From: Craterostigma plantagineum
Lineage: Eukaryota > Streptophyta > Magnoliopsida > Lamiales > Linderniaceae
Assembly: GCA_027422505.1 (NCBI GenBank)
Contig: JAPQWV010000001.1
Location: forward strand, 7,998,001 to 8,062,000
Length of the DNA stretch: 64,000 nucleotides
Reading direction: 5' to 3'
In this document: positions 10,049-20,230 of the stretch, in pieces
Numbering within the stretch: position 1 is the first letter of the stretch
Layout: each line of letters opens with the position of its first letter
Translations under genes and position numbers: made by a program
Notes under the pieces: generated by a model
What the model saw: the letters and a program-made list of their open reading frames with translations, nothing else
Database searches by the model: none
What the model was told of the DNA's origin: nothing

Positions 10049-12428
10049 TGTGGCGACCCTACTTCTCTAATTAAGATTAATGGTGGATTTCCGCAACGTA
10101 AGCCGCGGAAGGCCCGTCTAATTAAAACTTTTTCCTAAAATAATATATACTAATATAAAAATTCGTCTACATCGTTATCTCTGTACACGGGCCGAAGCCC
10201 CAAAAATATCAAAAGAACCAAAAGTCCTAAAGCCGCTCCACAGGTCGCATCCATGTACCGCCCCGCCCTCAAAAGTCCGTGGAGCACCGCCACCAGCCGC
10301 CTCAGTCTTGACGCGTATCGGCATCAGACTCAGTACCTACAACACGTAAACACTGAGCAATTTGCCCAGTAGGTGAATATATGCATGTATGCAAGTGTGC
10401 ACTCAACCCCAATCCCAATATCTCGCAACATGATTTAATGCACACTCTTTTTTTCCCACAATTCCTATTTCACACAACACAGGGCCCTAGGTTAGGCTCA
10501 CGCGCGCAATAAATATCGTGGGTGGTCACGTGATCACACCCGAATCCAATGTCATGGGTGGTTAAACCCGTATCCATAAGTCATGGGCGATAACGCCCGT
10601 ATCCATATATATATATATATATATATATATCATAGGTGATAACACCCGTATCCCTTCTGGCGGTGTGCACCTCGAACCGACCACGTCCGAGTAGACAGAT
10701 CGATCACGTCTGTCTCCGCCAGGAATCCTGTGAGCCCAACCGGTCACAAATATTCTCAATCTACCCGACGTACCAACATCTCGAATCATCACCGTCTCAA
10801 TACGGTGGAAATCATCTTTTAGCCTGACGTGATATGCACGTGCCATGCACATAATCGCAATAACACATAAAAACATGATTCACATGAAACGTACGTAAAG
10901 CATATAAATCACATAATTCACGTAAATCACATAATCACATGAAAACACATAATTGTGTTTACGCGTTGTAGATGGATGATCCACCTACCTGTCCTCCCGA
11001 TATCGCTAAATAAGAAGTCTGATGGAATCCCTATAAGTCGATCTTCTGAATAAATAAATGTTATCATATTAGTATATTTGCTAAACTATGTAAGTTTTTA
11101 AGTTCCCAAACCCTAATTATAGAAAACCCTAACATTTATGAAAACCTAAAAATAATGATATTCCTAAAATAAATAAACCCTAAAATATTGAAAACCCTAG
11201 ATATAGCAAAAATTTTAAAATACCGAAAATTTATTAATTAAAACACAATGTCGAAATCTCACAAATGTCGACATCTTATCCCTCAAAATGTCGAGATATA
11301 TAAAAATGTCGAGATCTTATTATCAGTGTTTTATAAATATCGAAGCTTATAGCAAAACAAATAGATATCGAGACCTTATTATAGGTTATGAAAATGTCGA
11401 GACATATAAAGATGTTGAATTATACAAATGTCGAGACCATCATTTCTTGAAAAAGTCGAAACCCCTTGTAAAATGTCGAGGCATATAATAAAATGTCGAG
11501 AATATATTACTATAGGAAGTATCGAGATCTATAGCTTATCGAAATCATTTTATATAGCAAATGTCGAGTTCTTGTGTCGACTTTTATTATATGGTGTCGA
11601 CATCCTTTCTATAATTATCGAATAAACCTTAAAGCAAAGCTCGAAATTCCATAGTTTCTTACTCATATCAACTCTTAAACACTTATTAGGATTATTATCA
11701 ACTTATATAACCTCCTGTATCACGAATCACTATCAAACTACGCTGATCGAAAGATAAGTTAGGTATTGAAATCGTATTGATAACCCATTTACCCTAAAGT
11801 ATATCTACAAGTACTCTTGAGCTGAAAATTTAACTCATGAAATCATTTCGAGGGTTCTACTGGAATTAATTCCTACGATAGTTATAAGAAAAAATCATAT
11901 ACACATATGTTTATGTCTTGAAAATATATTAAATACATTAATGAGAAGGTTTCCTTTTTGCATACCTTACTTCGGCCGATCTCTATGTAGTTAAGTTCTT
12001 GGATTATAGCGTTGGAACTTCTTCCTCTGTTCACTATGTTTTAGGGTTTTTCTTACTCAAAAACTTTTGATGTCGCATATGATATAGATAAGTATTAAGT
12101 TTTTCTTTTTAAAGCTATAATGATGGGACAAGGTGTTCCCAACGATTCCTTTACCTTAGGATTAAGTAAGCTTATAATAACATTACATATGGGTTGGGCC
12201 TTAATTATGTATCTATATAAATATTAAATAGCCCAACATTATATGTTCCTATATTGTTTATTTATTCATTATATTATTATTTTTATTATGATTAAATTTT
12301 GAAATATTTTTGGGATGATTAAAACTTATATTTTTGTTCCGCAACATAATTTCTTATCAAACTTCCTAATTCATAAAATTACTTATTTAATTACATCAAA
12401 ATCCCATATTAAATTTACGGGTATTACA
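10049..12428 (-). repeat. 5' LTR of the Gypsy element
   Basis: 2380 bp, same termini as the left LTR. It differs by scattered substitutions, a longer TA run (about 10606-10630) and a few 1-2 bp indels. It would carry the promoter of the element; I could not fix a TATA box confidently. Confidence 0.95.
11248..11627. repeat. TCGA-dense block in the right LTR
   Basis: The counterpart of the block at 4221-4600. At least one TCGA has become TTGA here (near 11414) and one CGTCGA has become TGTCGA (near 11395), both consistent with CpG decay. Confidence 0.8.
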
Positions 12429-12433
12429 GAAGG
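12429..12433. repeat. Target-site duplication GAAGG, right copy
   Basis: A perfect match to 3027-3031, immediately after the CA end of the right LTR. Confidence 0.92.
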
Positions 12434-12659
12434 CCCTATTCAACTTTTATATATATGACAGTAGTAGCAAACGGCGTCCAATGCATGGTAATCTAGATCC
12501 CCTCCTTATAAACAGAGTTGTCACCTTTTCAAGTCACGCCTTGGTGGTTTATGTGAACATCACTTGCGATGCTCGGGGATAAGGATAGTAGTGGCTCACG
12601 GCCGTTCGATGCCAGGGCTAACAATCTCCAAGAAGGCAGCACGCGCCTTCTTCAAGTTT

Positions 12660-13045
12660 AGTTTGTCTGATGGAGTTGGCAGTGCTCGGGGCAAAGTTTG
12701 GATAACTTTGCAGTTGGCAGTGCTTGGGATTATGACATGGGCGAACCACCAAAGGCTGATGACAACGTGGGCTCACGACGCTAGTGGACAACCACTACTT
12801 TATATGTCCAGCGTCAGGTCCACCAGTTTTTTCAGATGGACAATGTTGTACTTACGTATTACTCGAATGTAATCTTCTGTGCAATGTCTTCCGGCAAGCC
12901 AGTCAAATGTACTACTTTATATGGAATTGGCAATGTTTGGAGTAAAACGTCCGTCAACTTTGCATTTGGCAGTGCTTGGGGTTTTGACGTGGGCGAGCCA
13001 CCAAAGGCTCCCGACACCTGGGTTTCACGAAGTGACTGAACCAAG
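12660..13045. repeat. Two diverged direct copies of a ~130-bp unit, period ~253 bp
   Basis: The segment around 12660-12790 (ttggcagtgct ... caaaggctgatgac) recurs around 12915-13045 (attggcaatgtt ... caaaggctcccgac). Similarity is obvious by eye but with many substitutions. Parts also resemble the units at 13804-14459 and 15230-16700. No protein is recognised on either strand. Confidence 0.6.
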
Positions 13046-13640
13046 ACCGCACCTCAGCCAGTCAATAGTGTAGATGACGATGATTGAGATTATCTGCAGA
13101 TTCCACCCAGCGTCGACACCAAATGCTTCGCTCACATCACGCATACCGTCAGGATAGATTCTGTCCCAGTCGATGATGTCCCTAATTCTCATGCAATAAT
13201 TTCGAAGAATGCTCCAAAACCTTGACACGTCGCAGTAATTTGACATGGAAACTCCTAGTGGTATTGGGGCGTGATACTAGCAAAAGCGAGTATTGTGGCA
13301 TTTTTGGAATATGGAGCTGGCGACTCCTGTATACCATCCTGACCACATTAGTGAGCTGAAGAAGGTGCTGAGCCTCCATTTCTGGTACGTGTAGCTGCCA
13401 ACTACTGTATACCGCTATATTTTTTTATTTTTATTTTTATTTTTAAAATTTTTGTGTTTTTTGCAAATAATGCTTAAATTAATAATAATTTTTTGAATAA
13501 TTAACGAATAAATTATTTATAAAATAAGTTCTTAACTAAATTAATTATAATTAAGCACTAATAAATATTATTTATTAATATTTAGCATTATAAATGTTTA
13601 TAATATATATACATAATAAATAAAATAAAAAATAAAAATT
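13046..13640. other. No gene recognised
   Basis: Unclassified sequence to about 13400, then a strongly AT-rich tract (about 13410-13640) that forms the interior of the hAT-like element to its right. Confidence 0.5.
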
Positions 13641-13802
13641 AATGGCGGGCTAGCCCGCCCCGACCCGCCTCAATCCGCAACCCAAACGGGCTCGCCCGTT
13701 TCGGCCCGCCTTTAAACGAGCCAGGAATTGGTTGGCCCAACCCACCTATTTTTCATGGCGGGGCGGGCCAACCCGACGGACTCGGCCCGTTTTGACACCT
13801 CT
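13402..13802. mobile_element. hAT-type non-autonomous element, left end not found
   Basis: The right arm is GC-rich and full of GGGC/GCCC runs and ends GTTTTGACACCTCTA. This is the inverted form of the common plant hAT terminus TAGAGGTGTCAAAAC. The interior is AT-rich. I could not find the matching left terminus, so the left boundary is a guess and the element may be truncated. Confidence 0.45.
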
Positions 13803-13803
13803 A

Positions 13804-14459
13804 GCCTTAAGCCACTACCGTCCTTAGCTCCCAAAGAGATGTCGTGGATATACGCGACTTGAAAAACCTCAGGGCGATACAATGTCGAAAGAGTCGTCCT
13901 ACCAAAGCCTCATGTCCACCAATTCTGGAGATGGACATGCCGTGCTCATCTACGCGCTCCTCGCACGTAATCTTCCGCGTTATTTCTTCCGGTAAACCAT
14001 TCTCATCCACTCGTTTATATGTTCATCCAGTGTGATGTCCACCAATTTGTGCGTATGGGCCATGTTGTACTCACTTACGCATTCTCTACTATGGAGCCTT
14101 TTTGGAGATTGTCAGCCCCATGCATTGGATGGCCTTATGCCACTACCGTCCTTAGCTCGCAAAGAGCTGTCATGGATATACGCGACATGAAAAACCTCAT
14201 GGCGATACAACGTCGAAAGAGTCGTCTTACCGAAGCCTCATGTCCATCAATTCTGGAGATGGACATGCTATGCTCATCTACGCGCTCCTTGCACGTAATC
14301 TTCCGCGTGTTTTCTTCCGGTCAACCATTCTCATCCACTCATTTATATGATCCTCCAGTGTCATGTCTACCAATTTGTGCGCATGGGCCATGTTGTACTC
14401 ACTTACGTATTCTCTTAGTAGAGCCATTCTTGTTACGAAGTTGTTCGCTTTAATGCATT
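13804..14459. repeat. Tandem duplication, unit 328 bp (two copies)
   Basis: Copy 1 starts at 13804 (gccttaagccactaccg) and copy 2 at 14132 (gccttatgccactaccg). They stay closely similar through matching blocks such as aatcttccgcg and gggccatgttgtactcactt to about 14430. Both strands contain short open frames, which are also duplicated. The minus-strand peptides share a GLPEEI-like motif with those at 15238-15447 and 16471-16707, but I do not recognise the family. Confidence 0.8.
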
Positions 14460-14509
14460 AGCAAATTAGCTCTGTTCGTCATGCAACATTCCTCATCATG
14501 GGAAGTCAA

Positions 14510-14652
14510 GAAATCTATCTGTAGATACCTAATCGAAGACGGACATGACTTTAACGATGCCGCTTCTACCAACTTCAAGAAGATTACCATTCTCTGTTAG
14601 GGAAAAGTCGTCTTCCAATCACCTACCGTAAAGGAATTGAAAACTTCGTTTT
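14510..14652 (+). repeat. hAT-like (DUF659-associated) relic, upstream half
   Basis: Nucleotide similarity to 16108-16210 and 16880-16970 is clear: gacggacatgac, cattctctgtt, caatcacctacc and aacttcgtttt recur in the same order. In this copy the sequence stops at about 14652, where the epimerase fragment begins, and resumes near 15020. Confidence 0.6.
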
Positions 14653-14944
14653 TTTAAGACCGCCTTTTGACTTCACTACAGAGAATAGGATCGGCGAGCG
14701 CATTAAGGACGTTGGAATAGGCTACAACAACAACTACGTGCTTGACTGTGGGGAATCGAAGGAAGGGTTGAAGCGCGCGGCTAAGCTGAGGGATCCCAAG
14801 AGTTTGAGGACTTTGAATCTGTGGACGGATGCGTATGGGATGCAGTTTTACACGGCAAATTTCGTGGATGCAGTCGTCGGCAAGGCGGCGTTGCTTATGA
14901 GACGCAGTCGGCTTGATGCTACGCCGCGAAAGGACGGAACTTGA
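14653..14944 (+). pseudogene. Aldose 1-epimerase (galactose mutarotase) gene fragment
   Basis: The frame from about 14654 encodes a contiguous stretch of the aldose 1-epimerase C-terminal half. Recognisable pieces are PPFDFT, IGERIKDVG, GYNNNYVLD, KRAAKLRDPKS, LNLWTDAYGMQFYT and NFVDAVVGK. In intact enzymes this region includes the strand carrying the catalytic Glu further downstream, which is missing here because similarity stops after VVGK. About 75 residues are family-like, then the frame runs into unrelated sequence and a stop at 14942-14944. It has no start codon, no N-terminal half and no C-terminus. It lies inside a hAT-like repeat copy, so capture of an exon fragment is the simplest reading. 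Confidence 0.85.
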
Positions 14945-15009
14945 AGTCGACTGTTTAGCTAGAGAGTTGCATTTATTAGGGAGACGACTGGTTCTGAATA
15001 TCATACCAA

Positions 15010-15140
15010 AAAGAAATAAAATGGCTAATCACCCGCCACATAAGTTGATAATGGTTGCACCGTTTTATTAGATGAATGGAGTGATAAAAAGATCTTCAGC
15101 GTCATTTCTAGAAATTGGTCAGCCTGATACAGCGCCAAAA
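15010..15140 (+). pseudogene. hAT-like DUF659 relic, downstream half
   Basis: Contains the block gcaccgttttattagatg, which matches 16271-16288 and, in part, 17014-17031. Compared with the copy at 16108-16400 it has lost an internal segment after gataaaaag. Frames are broken. Confidence 0.55.
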
Positions 15141-15199
15141 GAGTCGCCTTACCAACGATGTTTGTTGTGTTAGAAAGAATAGCTTCGAGCAACGTTTGA

Positions 15200-15643
15200 C
15201 GTCTAACAATCTTTGGAGTTGGCCATGTTGTGCGCATTTACGCGCTCATCGAATGTAATCTTCTGCGCGATTTCTTCCGGTAAACCAACCTTAGCCACTC
15301 ATTTTTATGATTCTCCAGTGTCAGGTTCAGAAATCTGTGCAGATGGGCCATGCTGTACTCATTGACACATTCTTTGAATGTAATCAACGTCTTCCGACAA
15401 CCTACTTGCCGCGTGATTTCTTCCAGTAAACCATTCTCATCACTCATTTAATCCTCCAGTGTCATGTCCACCAATTTGTGCGATGGGCCGTGTTGTACTG
15501 CCTTACGCATTCTCTTAGTAGAACCATTCTTGTTACGAAGTTGCTAGCTTTAATGCGTTGGGAAATTAGATATGTTCGCCACGCAAAATTCTTCATCATG
15601 AGAAGTCAAGAAATCTATATGTAGATACCTAATTGAAGATGGA
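15200..15643. repeat. Degenerate copy of the 13.8-14.4 kb repeat family
   Basis: Shares ordered blocks with 13880-14460 and 16470-16720, for example the gcgctc...aatcttc...gcgatttcttc series and gggccatgctgtactcattgac. Short minus-strand frames contain NGLLEEITRQ, comparable to the GLPEEI and GLSEDV motifs of the sister copies. Product unknown. Confidence 0.6.
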
Positions 15644-16107
15644 TGTAACGACCCATCCCATACCGGGTGTCACTATAGCATCGGTCCCTACCGGGACCAG
15701 TGGGGTTGGGCCCACCACACTCCGACTGATAGTCTAGCCCCACTGTACCACCATTTAACCTTTTAGCGTGCTTCGTGCACTCGCTCACACGCACCCTGAG
15801 AAACTTCCCAGGGGTCACCCATCCCTAGATTGCCCCAAGTCAAGCACGCTTAATTTCGGAGTTTCTATAGATGGACTCCCGAAAAGATAGGTCGACCTTG
15901 GTGATATGAGTAGTACTACCTATCCTTTTATACTATTCTTAGCCTGACACGCCCATACATTGTCAGTCTCAGGATCCCCTCTCATTCTGGTGTTGCATCG
16001 GTTCGTTCATGTACCCCTTCGCCTAGAAGCCTGCCAGGAGCCGCTCATTGTCCGTGCACCCTGGCACCGGCGATCACTCCCCGCCCTCTTCGGCCCCGGG
16101 CGTCACA
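15644..16107 (-). mobile_element. Solo LTR of a Cassandra (5S-containing TRIM) element
   Basis: 464 bp, read on the minus strand from TGTGACGCCC to GGTCGTTACA. It contains a 5S-rRNA-like segment (about 15798-15868, minus strand) with the control-region words TTAAGCGTGCTTG and GGATGGGTGACC. This is the hallmark of Cassandra LTRs, in which RNA polymerase III promoter sequence is embedded. The flanks are ATGGA (15639-15643) and ACGGA (16108-16112), a 5-bp duplication differing by one C-to-T at a CpG. The sister repeat at 14530-14550 shows the uninterrupted site. No internal domain or second LTR is present, hence solo. Confidence 0.9.
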
Positions 16108-16420
16108 ACGGACATGATTTTAATGATGTCGTTTGTCCCATTCTCTGTTCGGGAAAATTCCACTTCCAATCAACTACCACAAAGGAATATAAAACTTCGG
16201 TTTTCTAAGTCCATCGTTAGAGAAATTAATCTTTACGTCGAAATGGTCAAGAGTTCGTGGGCTGATAATGTTTGCACCGTTTTATTAGATGGATGGGCTG
16301 ATCAAAAAGGTCAATATGTTATGGATGTATTAACTGACTTTCCAAAATGTACACTTTACCTTTCTAGCGTCATCTGTAGGAATTTGTCAGCCTGGTACAG
16401 CGCCAAAAGAGTCGCCTTAC
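16108..16420 (+). pseudogene. DUF659/hAT-like transposase fragment
   Basis: The plus frame reads EMVKSSWADNVCTVLLDGWA followed by DQKGQYVMDVLTD and CTLYLSS. This matches the DUF659 pattern of plant hAT-related transposases (DGWTD..., then a ...P.G..fl.S segment). It is preceded by the same ~100 bp seen in sister copies (14550-14652 and 16880-16970). There is no complete ORF, and the left edge is interrupted by the Cassandra LTR. Confidence 0.7.
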
Positions 16421-16750
16421 CAAGGTTGTTTATTGTGTTAGATAGAATAGCGTCGGGCAACGCTTCATGTCTAACAACTCTGGAGACGTCCATGTTGTGC
16501 GCATCTATGCGCTCTTCGAATGTAATCTTCCGCGCGATTTCTTCTGGTAAACAAGCTCAGCCACTCATTTTGATGGTTATCCAGTCTTAGGTCCGGAAAT
16601 CTATGCAGATGGGTCACGTTGTACTCATTGACACATTCTTCGAACGTAATCTTCTGCGCAACGTCTTCCGACAAACCAGTTGCCGCTACTGCTCTTAGTA
16701 GAGCCATTTTTGTTCTGAAGTTGTTACCTCTAATGTGTTAGAAAACGAGT
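16420..16750. repeat. Further copy of the 13.8-15.6 kb repeat family
   Basis: Block order (gcgctcttcgaatgtaatcttc, gcagatgggtcacgttgtactcattgac, cgtcttccgac) matches 15230-15420 at high similarity. A minus-strand frame at 16707-16471 encodes GLSEDVAQKITFEECVNEYN, which I cannot assign to a family. Confidence 0.6.
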
Positions 16751-16859
16751 TCTGTTTTACGTGCTCCGAATTCCTTACCATCAACTCATTCAAGAAGTGT
16801 CAAGATCAAACATATATGCCCCAATACCAAAAGATTTCTACAAATGGATGTACTAAAAG

Positions 16860-17145
16860 TAGGAAACTAATATCACTGTCTGCACTGTTAAGAAGATGAA
16901 CATTCTGTTCCGGGAAAGTCCACTTCCAACTACCTACCGTTAAGGGGTTGAAAGCTTCGATTTTTTAGGCCATCGTTAGAGAAATGGTTAAGAATTTGTG
17001 GGTTTATAATGGTTGCAACGTTTTATTAGATAAATGGATTGATAAAAGAGGTGGACGACGAATGCATTAACTGACTGTCCAAAGGGTACCATTTACTTCA
17101 ATTCATGCGATGTTTCTAATAAGAATGATGAATAATACTCTTGAT
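16860..17145 (+). pseudogene. Third DUF659/hAT-like relic
   Basis: Shares gggaaagtccacttccaac, catcgttagagaaatgg and aacgttttattagat with the other copies, and a degraded version of the DGW...P.G segment. There are many stops and frameshifts. Confidence 0.55.
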
Positions 17146-17149
17146 CTAA

Positions 17150-17890
17150 TATCCGATACTTACGAAGACCGTTTATCGTTTTTGAAATAACAGTGTCACC
17201 CAATGGTTCTCAATTTATTTTATATGTACTATATCAGTTAGATTTATAATTTGCACCACCATTAGCGATTCATGTACATGTATACATGGCCCAACTTACG
17301 AATATCTATGGAGTGTATATAATAAAATGTTTTATTATACTGAAAACTACAATTTAATAAAGATAATAATAATTGTGGTAATTTAGTATAGATTGCGTGA
17401 TTACCTGGGTTGATTTGGGCCTGTGTGGTAGGCGTACAGCATAAAGGCACATATGCAGCCCAATAAATACAGGCCATATGTTCGTCTTTACCATTTATAG
17501 TATATGGCCAGAATAAATTGCTGGAATCCCGGAAATTTTTACCTAGGCCAATTTTTCCATGGGCCAATTAAAATTATGCCTCTTTATTTTATTTAAAAAT
17601 TATTATTTCCCGGCCCATATTACCCAACTAACAAACGTGGGCCTTAAAAACTATTAAAATGTTAAAACTTTATAAATATGAGTTTCGAATTATTTTTCCA
17701 GGACACAGCTCCGTTTATATTATTTTGCAACAAACATGGAAGTTCCCCTTTCCACGAATAACCAATGATAAGTTCCCTTTATATTATTTTGTTCTGATAT
17801 TGATATGCAGAGCATCGTATTCGTCAGCGAAGGTCCATTTGTACGAAACGTGGGCCAATTAAAATTATGCCTTTTTATTTCATTTAAAAT
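17150..17890. other. AT-rich region with one short direct repeat
   Basis: The block gggccaattaaaattatgcc occurs near 17560 and again near 17851, each followed by a similar tttatttaaaa tail. Nothing else recognisable; no gene supported. Confidence 0.5.
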
Positions 17891-18420
17891 TTATCAAGGA
17901 TAAAAGGTGTCTCTTCATTTTTGGTGCCTTCATTAATATAGATGTGCCTTTTCATTTCTACAACAAACGTATACAACGTATGCAGGAATAAAACGAAATG
18001 AAATCTATTGTAAGAACGTACATCATCGAGAAGGGAAAAGATCGAGTCCTACCACGCCACGTTTGGTCAGCTGTGTTGAACTTAATGGGTTACTACGTGT
18101 CAACCTTATCGTTCTATACGTGTTCTTCTTTAACTCACAAATTCTTATTTTATTCAAGAAAAATAACTCGAGTGAGGGGAACGTAAAGTGGGGTCGAGAA
18201 TTATCAAATTTGCGATCCGAGTGCGCTCACTGTAGCTTGATGGAGTAGGTCTGCGCAAGGCTTGTAAAATGATTTGACAATTACACGACTGAGTAAGACT
18301 GCTCTATAAAGGTTGATAATGACTATTTTACATACCAGAGTTCCAGCGGAAATTACGAATATTCCAATTGGAACAGGCACATACACTGCGTAAGATCGTT
18401 AATACGTATTTAGAATTGTA
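17890..18420. repeat. Diverged flanking duplication, copy 1
   Basis: This stretch resembles 19893-20200 in collinear order: tcctaycacgccacgtttggtca, tgcgcacactgta, gaattacacgac, gtaagactgctct, tgactattttac. The two copies bracket the exonuclease-like pseudogene, so they may be remnants of a tandemly duplicated locus. Confidence 0.6.
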
Positions 18421-18569
18421 AGACGGTGTAAGACTGCTAATGAACTTTAGAATTGTAAGGCCGTGTACGGATGCAACAATGGGATTACAAATATAAGTAG
18501 GCAAACAATAAAGACATAAGGTTGCGAGATAGTAAGACCGAAGGCGCCACACTGATTCCTATTTATTCG

Positions 18570-19156
18570 TTATTCTTTGACAAGGTGATACCCGACATTG
18601 TAAGAAACGAATGCATCGATGCAAGCATACTCCATTTGATCGAAGTGAAGATATCTATTCTCCCAATTGCTCATTGACACGCGTTTGGGCTTAGTCATCA
18701 CCATGCCACAGAGTACCTGGGCCAGTTCTTTTAATCCTGGACCGCGGAAATGCCCGGCGGCCAACGTGCTTTTGCGACAGACGCCACGTCGACGAAATTC
18801 CCGCAATTAAACAATCAGTTGTCACGGATGAGCTTCGCCATGTCTTCCCCGACAGCAACACCGACGAAGGTGATGTTTGGGTTCAACATGAAATCCCTGA
18901 GTGCTTTACTGATTTTGTCGAGATAAGCGAGCTGGATAATGATACATCTACGGTCGATGCACAACTGCAGAGTGGCTGCTTTGTTGACTACGCCGCAAGT
19001 CCAGACCGGTCTGCACTCGACGTCGAGGCCAACCAACGTCGGGATGGAGACGTCAACTTCTCGAAGCCATTCAGTTACAGCGGCGGAGTCGCTGGTCACG
19101 GTTGTTACGATGATCTTATCACTGAATTGCACATTAACTATCCTCGTAGTCATCAT
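18570..19156 (-). pseudogene. Werner-like 3'-5' exonuclease (DnaQ fold), single exon, disabled
   Basis: Starting at the ATG at 19154-19156, the first frame (113 aa) shows the family pattern: VGLDVECRP near residues 42-50, TLQLCIDRRCIIIQL, and FVGVAVGEDMAKL. A stop follows at 18815-18817. The same frame continues past it (CGNFVDVASVAKA), and then a one-base shift near 18765-18775 leads to GLKELAQVLCG, KPKRVSMSNWE and MEYACIDAFVSYNVG. Together about 200 residues are covered, the usual length of these small plant proteins. Intact enzymes degrade single strands 3' to 5' with acidic metal-binding residues. One nonsense and one frameshift make this a pseudogene in my reading. Confidence 0.85.
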
Positions 19157-19890
19157 ATCTGATAATGCCGATTCCTTACGTATTTCCTTTTTATATTTGG
19201 CACTTTCGTCTGCCTCGTTTGTAAAGTTTATCTTTTTATAGTCAAAATCGAAGGTAACGAAGAGACATAATTTGTAGGCGACCTTTGTTATGCACCTATT
19301 AATGTGCTATGGACGCAAGAATTTTGGTCGCGACTCTCCGAGTTCAGTCGTTAGTGGATATGGATACATGTATACCATGTTATGAGTTCGATGCGTAAGA
19401 ATTGAAACAGTCCTATCGTTTAATGCTACATAAATCTTCATCAACAATAAATTTTTTTACGCAAATTCAACTGCGATAATTTAATATGCATTTAAATTCA
19501 TCTACACTGTTAATCTGCAAATTATGTGTACCGTTCTCGAAGGAAAACGAAGAGACGCAGTTGTAGCCGACTTTCGGCACGCACCAATCAGTGGGTATTC
19601 ATACATGCATACTCATATTTTACATATTTTTATTTTACAAATTAATAATTTTATATTGATCTTCCTATGTTAATTTATGCTCGAATATGCAAGATTCTAA
19701 TTAATCATCTTATAATATTTCCCAAATACAACACTTGCAAAGATACAAAAGGCTGTTCTACAGTAAATATAGGCACAAGATCATCTAACAAAAATTCTAA
19801 GCATTACTCATTAGAAACCTTATATGGAAGGAGAGACTGCGTAAAAGTTCGGTAAACGTGCATGCTTCGATTGGTGATTAAGGTGATCAA
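19157..19890. other. No gene; short internal duplication
   Basis: Sequence around 19247-19330 (cgaaggtaacgaagagacataat ... gcacct) recurs diverged at 19538-19600 (cgaaggaaaacgaagagacgcag ... gcacca). Otherwise AT-rich and unassigned. Confidence 0.5.
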
Positions 19891-19892
19891 GG

Positions 19893-20230
19893 ATAAGATG
19901 TGCCTCCTCGTCCTTTGTGCCATGATTAATATAAACGTGCCCTTTCATTTATACACCAAATGAATACAACGTATGTAGGAAAAATGAAAGACTGCTCATC
20001 ACACAAAGTGGAAGCGATTGGGTCCTATCACGCCACGTTTGGTCAAATATTACCGTCAATTTTGCAAATTGAGTGCGCACACTGTACATCGATGGAATAA
20101 GACTGCGTAAGACTGCTAATATGTTTTTAGAATTACACGACCGAGTAAGACTGCTCTTTATAGGTACACAGTGACTATTTTACGTACCAGACTTCCGATA
20201 TATCACCTGCACGTTATTTATCCATTGTCC
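19893..20230. repeat. Diverged flanking duplication, copy 2
   Basis: The counterpart of 17890-18420. No second exonuclease-like frame follows it, so if a duplicate gene existed here it has been lost. Confidence 0.6.

Larger units (their letters stand above)
3032..12428 (-). mobile_element. Full-length Ty3/Gypsy chromovirus-type LTR retrotransposon (9.4 kb)
   Basis: A complete element transcribed on the minus strand. It has two ~2.37-kb LTRs with TG...CA ends, a 5-bp target duplication GAAGG, an initiator-Met tRNA primer-binding site next to the right (5') LTR and a polypurine tract next to the left (3') LTR. The internal order is gag, zinc knuckle, protease, reverse transcriptase, RNase H, integrase, chromodomain-like tail. 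That domain order and the C-terminal chromodomain remnant point to a chromovirus, probably Tekay/Del-like. The two LTRs differ at roughly 30-odd positions by hand (about 1.4%), so the insertion is young. The coding region is nevertheless broken by several frameshifts and a stop. Related LTR ends occur in the solo LTR at 36723-38886. Confidence 0.95.

Noticed and set aside
15798..15868. Possible 5S rRNA gene
   Set aside because: Only part of a 5S gene is present and it sits within an LTR flanked by a target duplication; it is the Cassandra 5S-like segment.
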